From assembly GCA_022823405.1 (NCBI GenBank), contig JAJDXD010000051.1:1-44048 (forward strand): a stretch of 44,048 nt of DNA, read 5' to 3'. The notes beneath the pieces were generated by a model, which saw only the letters and a program-made list of their open reading frames with translations, ran no database searches and was not told where the DNA came from. Below are positions 24,041 to 33,804 of this stretch, in pieces. Each line of letters opens with the position of its first letter. The stretch's first letter is position 1. This DNA comes from Gammaproteobacteria bacterium (GTDB lineage: Bacteria; Pseudomonadota; Gammaproteobacteria; Arenicellales; JAJDZL01). A program made the position numbers and the translations under genes.

Positions 24041-26308
24041 TTGAATTTGGCTTCCCGGTCCAGGAAACGTAAACCAGGAATTTTAAAGTCGGTCCTGATT
24101 CGCATGATCATGTGGGTCATCAGCTTTGGACTGGTGGGTGGAATTGCACTCTTTTTGTGGATCGATCACACGGTCCAGCAACGATTCTACAACCGACTGT
24201 GGGATATTCCTGTTCACATTTATGGCAGTTCGTTTGAAATTTTTCCAGGACTCAGCATCTCAGTAACCCACCTTGAGGAAAGACTGCTTGCGCTTGGATA
24301 TCGACGCGTTGACCAGGTACAGGAAATCGGTGAGTTCAATACAACCTCAACATCCATTGACCTGGTAACCCGACCGTTCGAGTTCTGGGATGGTCCGCAG
24401 CCGCCGCGCGATGTACATGTTCGGTTTAATGGTGGAATTGTGGATTCGGTTATTGATCGCAGGACAGGTGCGTCGGTCAAATTTTTTAGACTTAAGCCAC
24501 ATCTGATTGGCAGCCTGTCCCAAAGCCAGCACCAGGATCGTTTCCTGGTACGATTAGAAGAAATGCCTCCTTTGCTGCTTGAAACGCTGATTTCGGTCGA
24601 AGACCGTCGATTTGTCAGTCATTGGGGCGTAGACGCTTGGGCGATTCTGCGAGCGGCGTGGTCCAACCTTCGAGCCGGAAAGATTGTGCAGGGTGGCAGT
24701 ACTTTAACTCAGCAGTTGGTAAAGAACGTTTTCGGTCGGAATGATCGTACTTATGAGCGCAAACTTCTGGAAGCGGCGACTGCGCTGGTCCTCGAATATC
24801 GACTCGACAAACGCCAGATTCTTGAAGCCTACTGCAACGAAGTCTATTTGGGACAGGATGGGAAAAGGGCAATTCACGGGTTCGGTTTGGGCAGCCAGCA
24901 TTTTTTTGGGCGACCAGTTGGAGAGCTCAATCCAAATGAAATCGCTCAGCTCGTGGGGATGATCAAGGCACCAACCTCCTACAATCCAGTGAGGCATCCA
25001 GAATCGGCCAAGAAGCGTCGAGCAGTAGTATTGAACGTCATGAAGGAAAGCCAGCTGATCAGCGATACTCAGTACCAGCAGTTTGTTGGAAAAGACTTAA
25101 AACTTCGGTCGAGTCAGGCACGACAACGCCAGGCCTACTCTTCGTTTATCGATGTTGTTTTCCGACAATTGTCTGACCGCCTGGATGATGCCGACTTGAA
25201 AAGTAGTGCTCTGTCTGTCTTTACAACCATGGATATTCAGATTCAGCGGGCGGCCGAACTTGCGCTGTCGGAAGAGTTGGCAAAAATCGAAAAAAGCAAA
25301 GGATTGCCTGGCAATTCATTGGAAGGCGGAATCGTGGTTCTTCGTCCGGATACAGGGGAAATTTTCGCAGTCGTTGGTAGCAGGAATGCGTCTGTTGGAA
25401 CTTTTAACCGGGCAATCAATGCACGTCGTCCTGTTGGCTCTCTAGTGAAACCGTTCATTTATCTCAGCGCGTTTCTGAACAGCAAAAAATGGACACTTGG
25501 ATCGGTCATTTCGGACCGGCCAGTGACCTACAAGATAAAAGGGGGTCAAGACTGGTCGCCAAATAATTTTGATGATGAATTTATCGGTAACATTACAATT
25601 CTTGATGCGCTTGCACAGTCTCGAAACATTCCTGCGGTCAAAGTTGGTATGCAGGTTGGTGTTAAACAGGTGGCTGAAACAGTGCGCAAATTGGGTGCGG
25701 ATGTTGCATCACCGATTTATCCCGCAATCTTGCTCGGTGCTCTGGAACTTTCACCGATGGAAGTTGCACGAATCTATCAGGTTCTTGCAAATTTTGGCTA
25801 CCAGGCAGAATTTAGAACCATCTCTGCAATCACTGCCAGCGCTCGCGCGCTCGGTAGAACCAAGGCTTCGGCAGTAAAGGCGGTTCTACCGAGAAGCGAA
25901 GTCTATCTTGCATTGTTCGGTATGCAGGAGGTCGTTCGAAATGGTACCGGCAAAGGTCTGCTCAACACATTCAGCCCGAATCTGAAGCTCGCCGGGAAGA
26001 CTGGTACAACCGATGATTTCCGAGACAGCTGGTTCGTTGGTCTTTCGGGTAACTTACTCGGTGTAGTCTGGGTCGGTCGAGATGACAATAAGCCGACCGG
26101 CTTGACCGGGGCTTCCGGTGCCATGCGTGTTTGGGCGTCGATGATGAAGCGCATAAATCTACAAGCTTTGCACTTGCCCTCAACTGAGAATATTCAGTTA
26201 GTCAAAATAGATAAGAACAACGGACTAAGGGCGGCAAGCGAATGCGGGCGAGTGGGCCGTGTTCCATTTCTCGCGGGTACGCTGCCCCGAAAAATTTCAA
26301 CCTGCTGA
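24041..26308 (+). CDS. mrcB: Bifunctional penicillin-binding protein 1b
   Basis: A 755-aa inner-membrane peptidoglycan synthase. A basic cytosolic tail (SRSRKRK) and one transmembrane helix (about 18-41) precede a UB2H-like region (60-150). The GT51 glycosyltransferase domain follows, with catalytic Glu187 in EDRRF and QGGSTLTQQLVKN. The transpeptidase domain has SLVK at 467-470 (Ser467), SRN at 527-529 and KTGT at 653-656. It would polymerise lipid II and cross-link stems; the UB2H region usually binds the LpoB activator in enterics. The marked start is TTG 24041, the best in-frame choice that keeps the basic tail. A strong GAAGGAG (24008-24014) is 26 nt away and better placed for another frame, so the start is uncertain. 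Confidence 0.95.
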   Translation: MNLASRSRKRKPGILKSVLIRMIMWVISFGLVGGIALFLWIDHTVQQRFYNRLWDIPVHIYGSSFEIFPGLSISVTHLEERLLALGYRRVDQVQEIGEFNTTSTSIDLVTRPFEFWDGPQPPRDVHVRFNGGIVDSVIDRRTGASVKFFRLKPHLIGSLSQSQHQDRFLVRLEEMPPLLLETLISVEDRRFVSHWGVDAWAILRAAWSNLRAGKIVQGGSTLTQQLVKNVFGRNDRTYERKLLEAATALVLEYRLDKRQILEAYCNEVYLGQDGKRAIHGFGLGSQHFFGRPVGELNPNEIAQLVGMIKAPTSYNPVRHPESAKKRRAVVLNVMKESQLISDTQYQQFVGKDLKLRSSQARQRQAYSSFIDVVFRQLSDRLDDADLKSSALSVFTTMDIQIQRAAELALSEELAKIEKSKGLPGNSLEGGIVVLRPDTGEIFAVVGSRNASVGTFNRAINARRPVGSLVKPFIYLSAFLNSKKWTLGSVISDRPVTYKIKGGQDWSPNNFDDEFIGNITILDALAQSRNIPAVKVGMQVGVKQVAETVRKLGADVASPIYPAILLGALELSPMEVARIYQVLANFGYQAEFRTISAITASARALGRTKASAVKAVLPRSEVYLALFGMQEVVRNGTGKGLLNTFSPNLKLAGKTGTTDDFRDSWFVGLSGNLLGVVWVGRDDNKPTGLTGASGAMRVWASMMKRINLQALHLPSTENIQLVKIDKNNGLRAASECGRVGRVPFLAGTLPRKISTC

Positions 26309-26603
26309 TTGGCGTGGCACACTGTGAAAGATGGTTTCCAGTTGAAAATTTCTCAAACCCCAATAGTTTCATAAGTGCCGTCGACTGTTCCGGTGCACTC
26401 TTTGCTACACCCAGTGAGCGAACCTGTTGCATGAGGAACTGGATGCGACAATTGTGCACATCCGGTTCTATGTGTGTCGGAAGTCATGATTTGGCGCAAT
26501 CTTATGTGTGAATGTTTTTGGTAATACCCTAAACATCCCACCCGCATGCCGAATTCGGGAATTCGCCGCGCTCGCGTCCTTGATGCGCGTTGTTATCAAA
26601 AAA

Positions 26604-26627
26604 CACCATCAATGTCGCCTGATGGTG
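26604..26627 (-). terminator. Possible minus-strand intrinsic terminator hairpin
   Basis: CACCATCA and TGATGGTG form a perfect 8-bp stem with an 8-nt loop. Read on the minus strand the stem is followed by six T residues, as in an intrinsic terminator. No minus-strand gene lies just upstream of it (hipBA is on +), so it is either a relic, a terminator for an unseen antisense RNA, or chance. Confidence 0.35.
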
Positions 26628-26706
26628 AAACATCGACTGGTAGATATGGGTCGAGGAGTATTGAAAATCTCTCGATGTAGCAGTATCGGTTAAATGATCT
26701 TTAATG

Positions 26707-26718
26707 TATTATATAATA
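26707..26718 (+). promoter_or_regulatory. hipBA promoter -10 inside a 12-bp perfect palindrome
   Basis: TATTATATAATA is a perfect palindrome containing TATAAT at 26712-26717, 41 bp before the hipB ATG. No good -35 is present at 17 bp. HipB-type antitoxins bind palindromic operators in their own promoter, so a palindrome on the -10 is a plausible repressor site. AT-richness raises the chance of coincidence. Confidence 0.4.
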
Positions 26719-26758
26719 GACAGTAAGTATAGTTATTGCATTATTTATAAGTCATTAT

Positions 26759-27091
26759 ATGAAGTCACAAGCACCCAGCACGCTACCGCGCGTAGCCCGT
26801 CGTGCTCTCATCAAACTTGGTCAGGACATTGCCGTCGCGCGCAAAAAGCGGCGCATCTCGACCGTCTCGATGGCTGAGCGGGCGTTCATAAGCCGTAGCA
26901 CCCTGACCAGGATAGAGAAGGGGGATCCGACTGTTTCGATTGGTGCCTACATAACCGTACTCGCCATATTGGGTTTGGTGGAAGGGGTAGGTGAGCTTGC
27001 TGACCGTAGCAAGGATGTCTTGGGCCTCGATATTGAAGAGGATCGGTTACCAAGACGGATTGCCCCTCGCCGCCGGAAGATGAAGCGATGA
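26759..27091 (+). CDS. HipB-like XRE-family antitoxin
   Basis: A 110-aa DNA-binding protein with a helix-turn-helix of the XRE type. The regions LGQDIAVARKKRRIS and MAERAFISRSTLTRIEKGDPTVSIGAYITVLAILG show the five-helix arrangement with the recognition helix STLTRIEKG. The C-terminal tail is basic (PRRIAPRRRKMKR). It precedes and overlaps a HipA kinase gene (ATGA), the standard hipBA order, so it is the likely antitoxin and autorepressor. Its codons are clearly GC-richer than those of the flanking genes, which suggests acquisition by transfer. Confidence 0.9.
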   Translation: MKSQAPSTLPRVARRALIKLGQDIAVARKKRRISTVSMAERAFISRSTLTRIEKGDPTVSIGAYITVLAILGLVEGVGELADRSKDVLGLDIEEDRLPRRIAPRRRKMKR

Positions 27092-28314
27092 CCGAGACGA
27101 TTGAAATTCACATTGGTTATGGTGGTGAGACACGTCTGGTTGGCCGTTGTCGATACGCGAACAAAGTGCGCAACAGTAGTTCCGTCTTTGAGTACGCTGA
27201 TGAATGGCTGTCTTATGGCGAGGCTTTCGCGCTCGATCCCGCCAATCTGCCGCTTAATTCGAACCCAGTCTACTCGAATTCTGAGAAATCAGCCTTGCCG
27301 GGTGCCATGCGCGACACCGCGCCCGATCGATGGGGTCAGCAGCTGATCCGCCGCGCTTTCCTTAAGTCAGGTGAAAGGCGCACGCTTTCAGCACTGGACT
27401 ATCTTCTGGCAATCAACGACCAGACTCGGATCGGTGCACTCCGATACAAGCGCGAAGGCGAGATTGATTTTGATCACGACATTGGCCGTTATCGGGTGCC
27501 GCCGCTGATTCGTCTGCCGGCATTGCTCAATGCCGCCGATGCGGTGCATAGTAACAGGGATACTGCAGAAGATCTGAAGTTGTTGTTAAACGAGGGTTCT
27601 CCCCTCGGTGGGGCACGGCCGAAATCGGCTGTGGTTGACAAGGACGGTCAACTTGCTATCGCGAAATTTCCGAAACCGAGTGATGACCGCAGTATTCCGC
27701 ACGGCGAAATTCTGGCACTCACTCTGGCGCGGAAGGCGGGCTTAAACACTGCGTTGGGACAACTACAAACTGTAGCCGGTCGGCCAGTAGCGCTAATAAA
27801 ACGCTTTGACCGGGCAGGGGAGTACCGCATTCCATTTCTCTCGGCCATGAGCCTGCTTGGGCTCGATGATGGCGATACTGGGACCTACACCGATATCGCT
27901 GAGTGCATACGCATGTACTCTAGTGCGCCAATTGCAGACTTGCACGAACTTTGGCGGCGCATTGTTTTCGGGGTAATGATCGGCAATCTCGACAACCACC
28001 TGAGAAACCACGGGTTTCTCTATGAAGGGGATGGAAAGTGGCGGCTATCACCCGCTTACGATCTCAACCCAGTGCCCATTGAGGAAAAGGTGCGCGAACT
28101 GGAAACTTGGATTTCTGAGGAGGGACCGGAAGCCAGTGTTGACCTGTCACGCAGGGCTGCGCCGTATTTTGCGATTAAAGACAATCACGCAGTACAAATT
28201 ATCGATGAAGTGTCACAGGCGACAGCCAGCTGGCGCGATGTTGCGCGGAGACTGGATATGAGTGCCGCTGACATCGCCACATATGCCAGTGCCTTTGATA
28301 GTGCTGGCAGTTGA
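27088..28314 (+). CDS. HipA-family serine/threonine kinase toxin
   Basis: A 408-aa kinase toxin. The N-terminal subdomain spans about 1-100. The glycine-rich loop GSPLGGARPK is at 170-179, followed by the ATP-binding lysine region IAKFPKP (191-197). The catalytic stretch is GNLDNHLRNHGFL (299-311, Asp302), and the Mg-binding AYDLNP lies at 323-328. HipA kinases phosphorylate aminoacyl-tRNA synthetases (GltX in E. coli) and slow growth, giving persistence. Target identity here is unknown. GC content is raised, as in hipB. leuS follows after about 120 bp. All catalytic elements look intact, so the module is probably active. Confidence 0.92.
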   Translation: MTETIEIHIGYGGETRLVGRCRYANKVRNSSSVFEYADEWLSYGEAFALDPANLPLNSNPVYSNSEKSALPGAMRDTAPDRWGQQLIRRAFLKSGERRTLSALDYLLAINDQTRIGALRYKREGEIDFDHDIGRYRVPPLIRLPALLNAADAVHSNRDTAEDLKLLLNEGSPLGGARPKSAVVDKDGQLAIAKFPKPSDDRSIPHGEILALTLARKAGLNTALGQLQTVAGRPVALIKRFDRAGEYRIPFLSAMSLLGLDDGDTGTYTDIAECIRMYSSAPIADLHELWRRIVFGVMIGNLDNHLRNHGFLYEGDGKWRLSPAYDLNPVPIEEKVRELETWISEEGPEASVDLSRRAAPYFAIKDNHAVQIIDEVSQATASWRDVARRLDMSAADIATYASAFDSAGS

Positions 28315-28435
28315 AATAGGAAATTTATGTACGCAGTGTTGATTTCGATGGCACGGGTCACAACCTCCAATGACGGATTAGGGTGCTGAATTACCCGTTA
28401 GGACCATCGCACAATCCAATAAAATCTGTTTGGTT

Positions 28436-30925
28436 ATGATTCGTGAATATGATCCATCCCGTATTGAATCTGCAGCTCAGGAATACTGGGAGCAAAACCA
28501 GAGTTTTCATGTAGTCGAAGACCCGGATCGGGATAAATTCTACTGCCTCTCCATGTTTCCGTACCCATCAGGTGCGCTTCACATGGGGCACGTGCGCAAC
28601 TATTCAATTGGAGATGCAATGAGCCGGTATCAAAGGATGCTGGGCAAGAACGTACTGCAGCCAATGGGATGGGACGCGTTCGGTCTTCCCGCCGAAAATG
28701 CCGCAATTGCCAAGAACGTTCCCGCGGCAAAGTGGACGTATGAAAACATCGAATACATGAAGCGACAGTTGAAACGGCTTGGTTTTGGGTACGACTGGTC
28801 GCGCGAGCTTGCCACTTGCAAGCCGGAATATTACCGATGGGAACAGTGGTTTTTCACCAGACTTATTGAAAAGGGCTTGGCTTATCGAAAAATGGCGGTG
28901 GTCAACTGGGACCCCATTGAACAGACCGTTTTGGCAAATGAACAGGTTGATGCGACCGGCAGGGGATGGCGTTCTGGTGCACTGGTTGAAAAACTGGAAA
29001 TTCCGCAGTGGTTCATCCGTATTACTGCCTACGCCGAAGAGTTGCTGGACGAAATTGATCATTTACCCGGTTGGCCCGAATCAGTTAAGACCATGCAGCG
29101 TAACTGGATTGGTCGATCCGAAGGAGTGGAATTCGATATACCAGTTGAAGGTGATCACCCGCCGCTCAGAGTGTTCACGACCCGTCCAGACACACTGATG
29201 GGTATTACTTATGCTGCGATCGCTCCAGAGTATCCGTTGGCGAGGTATTACGCGAAGTCTGATCCGGAACTCGCGCAATTCATTGAATCCTGCAAGAAGA
29301 TCAGCACTTCAGAAGCAGCGCTGGAAACTATGGAGAAAGTTGGACTGAAATTGCCAGTTCGCGCGATCCATCCGGTTACAGGTGAAAAGATGCCCATATT
29401 TGTGGCAAATTTCGTTCTCATCACTTACGGAACTGGAGCCATTATGGCGGTACCAGGTCACGATCAGCGCGACTGGGAGTTTGCCCGCAAATTTGGCATT
29501 GACATTCGGAAGGTCGTGCGTCCGGCAGACGGTGACGTTGATCTTTCGCAAGGCGCTTACGTGAGTAAAGTCAATACGGTTTCGTGTAATTCCGGTGAGT
29601 TTGACGGACTTGATTATGAAGCTTGTTTCAATTCAACTGCGGACTACTTGACAGAAAATGCTGCCGGGAAACGCACCATCAATTACCGTTTGAGAGACTG
29701 GGGTGTTTCGCGTCAGCGATATTGGGGCTGCCCGGTGCCCGTGATTTACGACAGCGACAACAAAATTCATCCTGTGCCAGATGATCAACTTCCGGTTGTG
29801 TTGCCGGAAGATGTCGAATTTCAGGGGGTTAAATCTCCGATACGCGAAGATCCGGATTTCATAAACGCAACGGTACCCAATACCGATAATCCTGGCCGGC
29901 GAGAAACGGATACGTTTGATACTTTTATTGAGTCGTCCTGGTATTTTGCACGATTCTGCTGTCCAGGCGCTGACGCCAAACTAGACGAACGTGCAAATTA
30001 CTGGCTACCGGTTGATCACTACATCGGTGGTATCGAACATGCGGTTTTACATCTGCTCTACGCGCGCCTATATCACAAGCTGATGCGGGATTTGGGTTTA
30101 GTCGATTCGGATGAACCCTTTACCAATTTGCTCACACAGGGAATGGTGCTCAAGGATGGTTCCAAAATGTCCAAGTCGGTTGGCAATGTGGTTGACCCTC
30201 AGGATATGATTGATCAATTTGGTGCGGATTCAGTGCGATTGTTTATTCTGTTCGCTTCACCACCACGTCAGACTCTCGAATGGAATGATGAAGCTCTTGC
30301 GGGTGCATCCAGATTTCTTAATCGGGTGTGGAAACTGGTAATTGGTTTTGAAGATGTCATTCGCGAGGAATATCTGGGACATTCAGGATTCAAACTTGAT
30401 CAGTTCGGATGGGCGGCAGAGATTTCAGATCGAGAAAGCAAGAATTTACGTTTGCAGACACACTCACTATTACAGCGCATCTGTCTGGATTTTGAACGGC
30501 ATCATTACAACACCGCAATCGCTGCCTGCATGGAACTTTGTAATGAAGTTTCCCGGTATGCCGCAAATCACCGAAATGCGAACACGGACGCAATCGTTGA
30601 GGCTATATTGGTATTGGTTCGGGTGCTGGCACCAATTGTGCCACATATCTGCCACACCATGTGGTTACAGATGGGAGCGCAATACCCGATAATTGATGCT
30701 GTCTGGCCGAAAGTTGATGAGTTTGCACTGGTTCAAGATTCGATCATACTACCCGTACAGGTGAACGGCAAACTCCGAGGCCAAATTGAGGTCAGTGTTA
30801 ATGCAACTCGGGAAGAGGTTTCGGCATCCGCGCTTGAATTGCCCGGTGTTCAGCGTTATGTAGACGGGAAGGCGGTTAGAAAGTTGATTTACGTGCCTGA
30901 AAAAATGGTCAGTTTAGTGGTATGA
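28436..30925 (+). CDS. leuS: Leucyl-tRNA synthetase
   Basis: An 829-aa class Ia synthetase charging tRNA-Leu. The HIGH motif appears as HMGH (49-52) after FPYPSGAL, and KMSKS lies at 577-581. The CP1 editing insert is recognisable from the TTRPDTLMG and TGAIMAVPGHDQRDWEFA stretches. The C-terminal part contains the anticodon-binding helices and a terminal VQVNGKLRGQIEV segment. The ATG at 28436 is chosen because the family begins near YDPSRIE; a TTG two codons earlier is possible. lptE overlaps its stop by ATGA and holA follows, the common gammaproteobacterial leuS-lptE-holA order. Confidence 0.98.
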   Translation: MIREYDPSRIESAAQEYWEQNQSFHVVEDPDRDKFYCLSMFPYPSGALHMGHVRNYSIGDAMSRYQRMLGKNVLQPMGWDAFGLPAENAAIAKNVPAAKWTYENIEYMKRQLKRLGFGYDWSRELATCKPEYYRWEQWFFTRLIEKGLAYRKMAVVNWDPIEQTVLANEQVDATGRGWRSGALVEKLEIPQWFIRITAYAEELLDEIDHLPGWPESVKTMQRNWIGRSEGVEFDIPVEGDHPPLRVFTTRPDTLMGITYAAIAPEYPLARYYAKSDPELAQFIESCKKISTSEAALETMEKVGLKLPVRAIHPVTGEKMPIFVANFVLITYGTGAIMAVPGHDQRDWEFARKFGIDIRKVVRPADGDVDLSQGAYVSKVNTVSCNSGEFDGLDYEACFNSTADYLTENAAGKRTINYRLRDWGVSRQRYWGCPVPVIYDSDNKIHPVPDDQLPVVLPEDVEFQGVKSPIREDPDFINATVPNTDNPGRRETDTFDTFIESSWYFARFCCPGADAKLDERANYWLPVDHYIGGIEHAVLHLLYARLYHKLMRDLGLVDSDEPFTNLLTQGMVLKDGSKMSKSVGNVVDPQDMIDQFGADSVRLFILFASPPRQTLEWNDEALAGASRFLNRVWKLVIGFEDVIREEYLGHSGFKLDQFGWAAEISDRESKNLRLQTHSLLQRICLDFERHHYNTAIAACMELCNEVSRYAANHRNANTDAIVEAILVLVRVLAPIVPHICHTMWLQMGAQYPIIDAVWPKVDEFALVQDSIILPVQVNGKLRGQIEVSVNATREEVSASALELPGVQRYVDGKAVRKLIYVPEKMVSLVV

Positions 30926-31431
30926 CTCAATCATTGAAATTGCGCTTAGGGGTGCTGTTTCTATCCTTTGCATTAGTTGGATGCGGCTTTCAGTTGCGCG
31001 GCACAGAGTCTGCGATGAGTTTGCCCGAACCCTATGCTGTACAGGTGAAGTCATCCTATCCGAGATTGAATCAACTGTTTGAACAGGAACTTAACTCGCA
31101 GGGATACACGGTTGTCCGCGCCAATCCTGACTACTTGATTCAAGTGCAGAACGAATTTTCAACTATGTATGAGTTCTCGTTCAACACAGAGTTTGATCAA
31201 CCTTTCAAGCAGTTGCACTATCGTTTGACGTACACCATTTCTGACTCTCAAGATGAAGTCATTGCCGATTTACCAGAATTGGAATTGAAAAATGATTTTT
31301 TCAATCCATCAGGCAGTTATCTGCAGCAGGCTGTCGCGGAAGATTTAGCGCTGGATCAAATCCGTAAGAAAGCTGTCCGGGAGATTGGAAATATCCTGCG
31401 ACTGAAAATTGCCAATCGGACGGGAGGTTAG
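30922..31431 (+). CDS. lptE: LPS-assembly lipoprotein LptE
   Basis: A 169-aa outer-membrane lipoprotein that plugs LptD and helps insert lipopolysaccharide into the outer leaflet. Residues 1-20 form a lipoprotein signal ending in the lipobox LVGC (acylated Cys21), directly followed by GFQLRG, the LptE family hallmark. Sequence similarity along the family is low, so the lipobox-GFQLRG start and the leuS-lptE-holA context carry most of the weight. It overlaps the leuS stop by 4 bp. Confidence 0.93.
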   Translation: MTQSLKLRLGVLFLSFALVGCGFQLRGTESAMSLPEPYAVQVKSSYPRLNQLFEQELNSQGYTVVRANPDYLIQVQNEFSTMYEFSFNTEFDQPFKQLHYRLTYTISDSQDEVIADLPELELKNDFFNPSGSYLQQAVAEDLALDQIRKKAVREIGNILRLKIANRTGG

Positions 31432-31445
31432 GTCTAAATCTGACA

Positions 31446-32471
31446 ATGCAACTCACGCGTGAAGAACTGTGGCGTCGAAATGACATTGATCTGCGCTACC
31501 TGATATACGGTAAAGAGTTGTATCTCGTCGAACGATGTGTGCAGATCATTCGCGAGCGGGCAAAGAAGAACGACTATTTGGAACGCATTTCCCTGACTGT
31601 CACCAATGACTTTCAATGGGAGACATTCGTCGATCAAATTGCACAACTTGATCTGTTTGGCTCTAGAAAACTCGTTGAGTTGCGATTGCCGCCAAGCGGG
31701 AGGCCCGGTGCACAGGGCGGAAAGGTATTGTCTGAATGCCTCAATGCTCCGAGTGAAGATAACATCGTTGTTGTGGTCGCAGGTGCGCTTGAGTCTTCTA
31801 TCAAGAAATCGGCCTGGTTTAAAGCGTGGAACAGCAAGGCAGTGATTGTCGACAACCCTGAAATGTATCGAGACGAATTTCGTGGTTGGATCAGAAATTC
31901 TCTGGATCGTGGCAAGGTTGCTTACGAACCGGATGTCGTCGCCCGGTTGAGTTATTACTTCGAAGGAAATATGCTTGCTGCAGCGAATGAAATTCGAAAG
32001 TTGGTTGCCGGTAACGATGGATCCCTGATTACAGTCGATGAGATTGATCGAATTGTTGCAGATCAAGCGCGATTCAATGTGTTTTCTTTTGCCGATAGCT
32101 GTCTGGCAGGCAATTCAAACCGAGCCCTGCGACAACTGACCGTGCTGAAGAACGAGGACACCGAGCCAGTCTTGGTATTGTGGGCGATAACACGAGAGTT
32201 GAGAACAGTCCACCGAATTGCTTTCGCAGTTGCGAATGAATTGCAGACTGATGCTATATTCAGTAAACTGAGAATATGGCGATCACGCCAGAAGGTGTTA
32301 CAACAGGCTGCGAGAAGACTCGGAGTCAACGGCAGTGCGGTTGTTATGCGACGGCTGGCAAGAGCAGACCGAATATTGAAAGGGCGCGAGTCCGCCCAGG
32401 CAGGTAATATTTGGGATGAATTTGAGAATATTGTTCTGCATATTTGTGGGATAGCTAAGGGAGTCATTTGA
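31446..32471 (+). CDS. holA: DNA polymerase III delta subunit
   Basis: A 341-aa clamp-loader subunit that opens the beta sliding clamp. The family has few invariant motifs. Recognisable parts are the N-terminal [19 protein letters not shown], the [13 protein letters not shown] block, [21 protein letters not shown] and the C-terminal [16 protein letters not shown] followed by [11 protein letters not shown]. Together these match HolA. Its position after leuS-lptE is conserved. The start lies 14 bp after the lptE stop, and the end overlaps proA. Confidence 0.93.
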   Translation: MQLTREELWRRNDIDLRYLIYGKELYLVERCVQIIRERAKKNDYLERISLTVTNDFQWETFVDQIAQLDLFGSRKLVELRLPPSGRPGAQGGKVLSECLNAPSEDNIVVVVAGALESSIKKSAWFKAWNSKAVIVDNPEMYRDEFRGWIRNSLDRGKVAYEPDVVARLSYYFEGNMLAAANEIRKLVAGNDGSLITVDEIDRIVADQARFNVFSFADSCLAGNSNRALRQLTVLKNEDTEPVLVLWAITRELRTVHRIAFAVANELQTDAIFSKLRIWRSRQKVLQQAARRLGVNGSAVVMRRLARADRILKGRESAQAGNIWDEFENIVLHICGIAKGVI

Positions 32472-33757
32472 AAATTATGGGAACACAGACACAGCAGGTG
32501 TTTGATATTGCTGCCTATGTTGGGCAGGTAGCTGTTGATGCGCGTACAGCATCACGCGAAATTGCTCGTTCGACGACAGCTCAAAGAAATCACGCACTTC
32601 TGGCAACGGCTGACAAAATTCAATTGTCACGTGAAAAAATACAGCAGGCCAATCGGACTGATCTTGATTTAGGACGAAAATCGGGACTTTCAGGTGCCAT
32701 GCTTGACCGTCTTGAACTCACCGATGCACGAATTGAACTGATGGCTCAGGGCCTTCGCGAAATTGCTGAACTGCCAGACCCAGTTGGTGAAATTTCTGAA
32801 GTAGTTCAACGACCTTCTGGAATTCGAGTCGGGCGAATGCGCGTTCCTTTGGGGGTGATTGGCATCATCTACGAATCGCGGCCCAGTGTAACTGCAGAAG
32901 CAGGGGGATTATGCCTCAAATCCGGAAACGCAGTAATTCTGCGAGGCGGTTCGGAAGCATTCAACTCAAATATTGCGATTGTTGAGTGTTTGCAGCACGG
33001 TCTTGACAGCGCCGGATTGAGTACCGATGTCATTCAATTTATAGAATCAACGGACCGCAGCGCAATTGATGCCATGATCAGCATGGAAGACTGTATTGAT
33101 GTGATTGTCCCGCGTGGCGGCAAAGGACTGATTGAAAGAATATCCTCTCAATCTCGCATTCCTGTCATTAAACATCTAGACGGTGTTTGCCATGTTTATG
33201 TTGACGACGATGCCTGTCTGGAAAAAGCAATGGCGATCGTCATGAACTCTAAGACACATCGGTATGGAGTGTGCAACGCTGCGGAAACGTTACTCGTAGG
33301 ACAAAACATTGCCCAGCAGTTTCTACCATCTGTTGCCGCAGCGCTGAAGGAAAATGGTGTGGAACTTAGAGGATGTGAACGCAGTCGAAGTATTTGTCCT
33401 GAGATGCTTGTGGCAGTTGAAGACGATTGGTATGAAGAATACCTGGCACCAATCTTGGCGGTTCGAATCGTCGACAATTTGGATCAAGCTATGGACCATA
33501 TTGAGCAATATGGGTCCGAGCATACAGATAGCATCGTTACTCAGAATCTGTCGCATGCAGAACGCTTTATGCGAGAGGTCAATTCGAGTTCGGTGATGGT
33601 GAATGCCTCGACACGGTTCGCGGACGGATTTGAATACGGTTTGGGTGCGGAAATTGGGATAAGCACCAACAAATTGCATGCTCGCGGGCCTGTTGGTCTG
33701 GAAGGACTGACCATGCAAAAGTACGTGGTTTATGGTGATGGCACCGTGCGAGTGTAG
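32468..33757 (+). CDS. proA: Gamma-glutamyl phosphate reductase
   Basis: A 429-aa NADPH-dependent enzyme of proline synthesis reducing glutamyl 5-phosphate to the semialdehyde. Visible motifs are [49 protein letters not shown], the catalytic Cys269 in [11 protein letters not shown] and the closing ALGAEIG-like [24 protein letters not shown]. The TTG at 32468 overlaps the holA stop and has AAGGGAG 4 nt upstream. The ATG at 32477 is an alternative but is 13 nt from that site. proB is not in the window. Confidence 0.96.
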   Translation: MKIMGTQTQQVFDIAAYVGQVAVDARTASREIARSTTAQRNHALLATADKIQLSREKIQQANRTDLDLGRKSGLSGAMLDRLELTDARIELMAQGLREIAELPDPVGEISEVVQRPSGIRVGRMRVPLGVIGIIYESRPSVTAEAGGLCLKSGNAVILRGGSEAFNSNIAIVECLQHGLDSAGLSTDVIQFIESTDRSAIDAMISMEDCIDVIVPRGGKGLIERISSQSRIPVIKHLDGVCHVYVDDDACLEKAMAIVMNSKTHRYGVCNAAETLLVGQNIAQQFLPSVAAALKENGVELRGCERSRSICPEMLVAVEDDWYEEYLAPILAVRIVDNLDQAMDHIEQYGSEHTDSIVTQNLSHAERFMREVNSSSVMVNASTRFADGFEYGLGAEIGISTNKLHARGPVGLEGLTMQKYVVYGDGTVRV

Positions 33758-33804
33758 CTTTTTCTTTACTGAATTGTTGAATTAAATTAAAGTGGGGTGT
33801 TGAC

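Larger units (their letters stand above)
26309..26758. other. 450-bp non-coding stretch between mrcB and hipB
   Basis: No recognisable gene. Short frames on both strands lack domains. The middle holds the inverted repeat at 26604-26627 and a second, looser one: ACATCGA (26630-26636) with TCGATGT (26672-26678). The last 65 bp are very AT-rich and carry the hipBA promoter region. The stretch may be debris from insertion of the hipBA module, but no integrase, IS ends or duplicated att site are visible. Confidence 0.5.

Noticed and set aside
26353..26547. Minus-strand frame in the mrcB-hipB gap
   Set aside because: Cysteine/histidine-rich but low in hydrophobic core, overlapped by an equally poor plus-strand frame, and no family resemblance.
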